Shown here: positions 61,793-64,000 of the stretch, in pieces
Position numbering within the stretch: the stretch's first letter is position 1
How the letters are laid out: each line of letters begins with the position of its first letter
Source of the DNA: Colius striatus
Lineage: Eukaryota; Chordata; Aves; Coliiformes; Coliidae
NCBI RefSeq assembly: GCF_028858725.1
Contig: NC_084763.1
Location: 50,228,152 to 50,292,151 of the forward strand
Direction: 5' to 3'
Length of the DNA: 64,000 nt
Translations under genes and position numbers: made by a program
Notes under the pieces: model-generated
What the model was told of the DNA's origin: nothing
Seen by the model: the letters and a program-made list of their open reading frames with translations, nothing else
The model's database searches: none

Positions 61793-62140
61793 GTGCAGGT
61801 GGATTGCAGGAGGTGTTTAGGATATTTAGGCACATCTGCTGCTAAGTTGTGTGATAGGTGCCTTCAAGAGCTGCAGGAAACTATTAGTAGACTACATGGT
61901 ATTAGAAGAGTCGAGGTGGAGATTTATAGATGGTTCCATAACCATGTAGCAGCCCCCACTAAAACTAAGATGCCTTGGACCCTGGTTACCCAAAAAAACA
62001 GGGCTCCTCTTCATAATCCTCCTTCTGGTGTGCCAATTAAAAATAAGTAGGAGGCATTGACGACAAGGGACACAGACGAGCGTTATGTCAATAATAATGT
62101 TAATAATATATCATGTCAATATGAAGCATTGCATTCATAA
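61793..62140 (+). pseudogene. Degenerate Cys-rich ORF next to the LTR (retroelement internal region)
   Basis: Open from 61793 to a TAG at 62048-62050 and again in the same frame to TAA at 62138-62140, so one stop interrupts about 115 codons. The start has two CxxC pairs 14 residues apart (CRRC...CDRC), a zinc-ribbon-like spacing, then a helical LQELQETISRL stretch. After the stop it has 'EALTTRDTDE' and an Asn-rich run. Its place immediately 3' of the LTR suggests the start of an ERV internal region. No protease, RT or integrase motif is seen. I do not recognise the product. Confidence 0.45.
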
Positions 62141-63258
62141 CACCATAATGAATTCTGTCTGATGTTTCTTGTGCTCAGCCCCCTGTCCTCTCGCACAGAC
62201 TTCTGCTAAATATAGGCCAGAAGGCAAAAGACTTTCTATCCATGCCTATATATGTTGAACTTCTGTGAGTATTCAACAGAATCAGTTGAATATCAAACCA
62301 GAAAACTGACTCTTCCAGCCTCATATGCCTCTGAATCGTCTGCTTTTCGGAGATTTCTGCTGCCTTAAGTGAGGCACAGTACCTTTGACAATTGCAGTTT
62401 CTGAGGCCACTAGTTGTCACTCTGTACACGAAACTCATGTCTTAGCTGCAGAACCTGGAGTGCCAGTCATGCATAATGAACATAACAGAGATGTCTTTAT
62501 CAGGTTCATTTATATATACTCCGATCAGTGTCTATCTTCTATTGCACTTTGACATAAATCAGGAAGTTCAGCTCACAAGAAATTGGTAACACTCCTTGGT
62601 TAAAGAGGAAAGTATGACTCTGTTCCAGATTGTGCAACTGCTTTCAAGAGCCTCTGAACTGTCCATGTCTGGGAAATACACAATTGATGTGCACTGCAAA
62701 TGATGTAATGGGAGATCACTGACCTCAGAGACTTTTTACAGTACAGTTTTTCAAATTTATTTCCCTTTTTTTCTGGAACAGGATTTCTTTTTTATTTTGG
62801 AGGGAGGGGAAGATTAACTTTGCATCAAGGATGGCACTCCCTGCTAAATCCATCTTGGATTATTAATTGAAATGGTACTAGTCAGCTTCTTTCTCTTAGA
62901 GTCAAATGCTGTTGTCAAAATTGTCAAAACTAACATTGCAACTGAAAAGAGCCACCTGCCTGCTCTGTGAAGTGTGGCAGCCATTCTCACCTTTGCTAGA
63001 GATTGAAGTGGTTTCTCTGTAATTGGTTTATTTCATAGCCAAAATTGAAGATATTAAATCCCTTTTATGCTTGCATTGGAGATGAAGAGCCAGGCAAACG
63101 CTTTATTGCATTTTCCGAGCAGGGAACCTGAATGACAGCAAATATTTGCTTTCATCTGTATACAATACAAACAGGAATTCCACTTAAATCCTGACTTAAA
63201 CCTTGTTCTAGGCCTAACTCCTGACTACATTGTCCATCCATACAACTGGCAGCACCAG
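62141..63258. other. Intergenic, no gene recognised
   Basis: AT-rich sequence between two LTRs. There are no coding motifs and no clear ERV internal domains, so the two LTRs are not an obvious pair around one provirus. Confidence 0.5.
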
Positions 63259-64000
63259 TGTCGTGGTTTGGCCCAGCTAGCACAACAGCACCACGACAGT
63301 TTCTCGCTCGATGCCCCCATTCACCCCTACCCTCGTTAAGATGGCGGAGGACCCAGCGAAATGGGAGTAAAAAGATAAGCAAGATTGTTGTGGATTGAGA
63401 CAAGGGCAGGGAGGGCTCACTGCCAATTATGGTTCTGGGCAAAACAGACTCTAGTACTCGACTTAGAGAGGAAAGTAGGAAAGTTTATTCTACAAGAAAC
63501 AGAACAGAATAAAAGCAAAAAGGGAGTAGGATGATGAGAAAATGACAAGCAGCACTTTAAGATCTCCCTCCCCCATCCCTCCTTTCTTCCCGGGCCCAGC
63601 TCTCTGCTCCCGATATCTCTACCTCCTCCCCCTGCAACAGCTCAGGGGGGCAGGGAATGGGGGATGTGGTCAGTCTCTCACAGATGGGCTTTGCTGCTTC
63701 TGTCTTCTCAGATGAGGATGACTCCTGGCATTCTTCCCCTGCTCCAACACGGGGTTCCTCCCCCGGAACACAGTCCTTAACAAACTTCTCTGGTGTGGGT
63801 TGTTCCCAGCAGCTGCGGCTTCTGCCGATACAGGGTCCCTCACACGGGACACAGTCCTTGGTGAATATCTTTGACATGGATTCTTCACCACGGTTGCAGT
63901 TTCTGCAGTTGCAAGGTCCCTCTCTCGGGACAAGGCCTCCTCCGGCCAAAATCACTGTCCCTGGCTCGGGGCCTTTAATGAAGTGAATCACTGCCCCTGG
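63259..64000 (+). mobile_element. ERVL-type LTR, runs off the window
   Basis: Starts TGTCGTGGTTTGGCCCAG at 63259, the avian ERVL LTR terminus. It continues with a segment carrying AAGATGGCGG (63338-63347, a YY1-type site), a long 'gtttattctacaagaaacag' block and a CT-rich part. From 63752 it holds 81-bp tandem repeats. The 3' end is not reached by base 64000, so it may be a solo LTR or the left end of a longer element. The long open frames on both strands at 63557-63991 follow the repeat and are probably not genes. Confidence 0.75.
63752..63995. repeat. 81-bp tandem repeats inside the LTR
   Basis: The unit start 'GGGTTCCTCCCCCGGAACAC' (63752) recurs as 'GGGTCCCTCACACGGGACAC' (63833) and 'AGGTCCCTCTCTCGGGACAA' (63914), giving two exact 81-bp steps and a truncated third unit. 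Since 81 is a multiple of three, the minus-strand frame stays open and shows a 27-residue repeat with a KDCVP-type motif. Confidence 0.8.

Noticed and set aside
63557-63991. 144-codon minus-strand frame and 109-codon plus-strand frame as possible genes
   Set aside because: They lie wholly inside an LTR and follow its 81-bp repeats. Kept only as a finding about the repeat period.
1-64000. CRISPR arrays, operons, ribosome binding sites, insertion sequences
   Set aside because: The window is vertebrate nuclear DNA; no regularly spaced direct repeats or prokaryotic gene organisation are present.
61387-64000. One full provirus between the LTRs at 61.4 and 63.3 kb
   Set aside because: Both LTRs are in the same orientation, but the sequence between them lacks protease, RT and integrase motifs and the LTR bodies differ, so they are more likely independent insertions.

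Overview
This is a stretch of bird nuclear DNA. The evidence is several 3' ends of CR1 (chicken repeat 1) LINEs, some with the diagnostic ATTCTATG-type octamer tails, several ERVL-type LTRs with the long TGTCGTGGTTT...AAACCACGA-type terminal inverted repeat, vertebrate splice signals, and a complete RAB18 gene. The order or species cannot be fixed from the window. About 90 percent of the window is non-coding.

Layout. Positions 1-9.7 kb are intergenic (downstream of RAB18). They hold three CR1 fragments and an intact-looking tRNA-Asn(GTT) gene wedged between two of them. Positions ~9.8-25.1 kb are RAB18 on the minus strand. All seven coding exons are present, in frame and with canonical GT-AG borders, and they encode 207 residues. 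The gene starts inside a CpG island at ~24.74-25.6 kb that carries three NRF1-type palindromes. Its introns hold two CR1 copies and an ERVL LTR fragment. Positions 25.6-56.5 kb are gene-poor, with one old CR1 at ~30.85-31.47 kb and one short unexplained open stretch at ~33.6 kb.

Positions 56.5-64 kb are the unusual part. A compact minus-strand array of nine exons (57311-61021) encodes a PH domain followed by a RhoGAP domain very close in sequence to ARHGAP21. In human, ARHGAP21 lies on the same chromosome arm as RAB18 but megabases away, so this looks like a displaced partial copy. The exons it keeps have no stops and good splice sites. However, the RhoGAP catalytic arginine finger is Ser, a second family-conserved arginine is also Ser, the linker between PH and GAP is missing or unrecognisable with a phase mismatch across the gap, and everything after the GAP domain is gone. 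The copy is hemmed in by LTRs on both sides: a minus-strand LTR with two CCAAT boxes and a TATA box plus a 148-bp (GGGAA)n array at 56485-57199, and an ERVL-type LTR at ~61387-61774. A third ERVL-type LTR with 81-bp internal repeats starts at 63259 and runs off the end of the window.

How the genes relate: RAB18 (ER and lipid-droplet small GTPase) and the ARHGAP21-like copy (Rho-family GAP fold) share no evident operon-like or regulatory link. The interest lies in how retroelements surround, and possibly contribute sequence to, the ARHGAP21-like copy.
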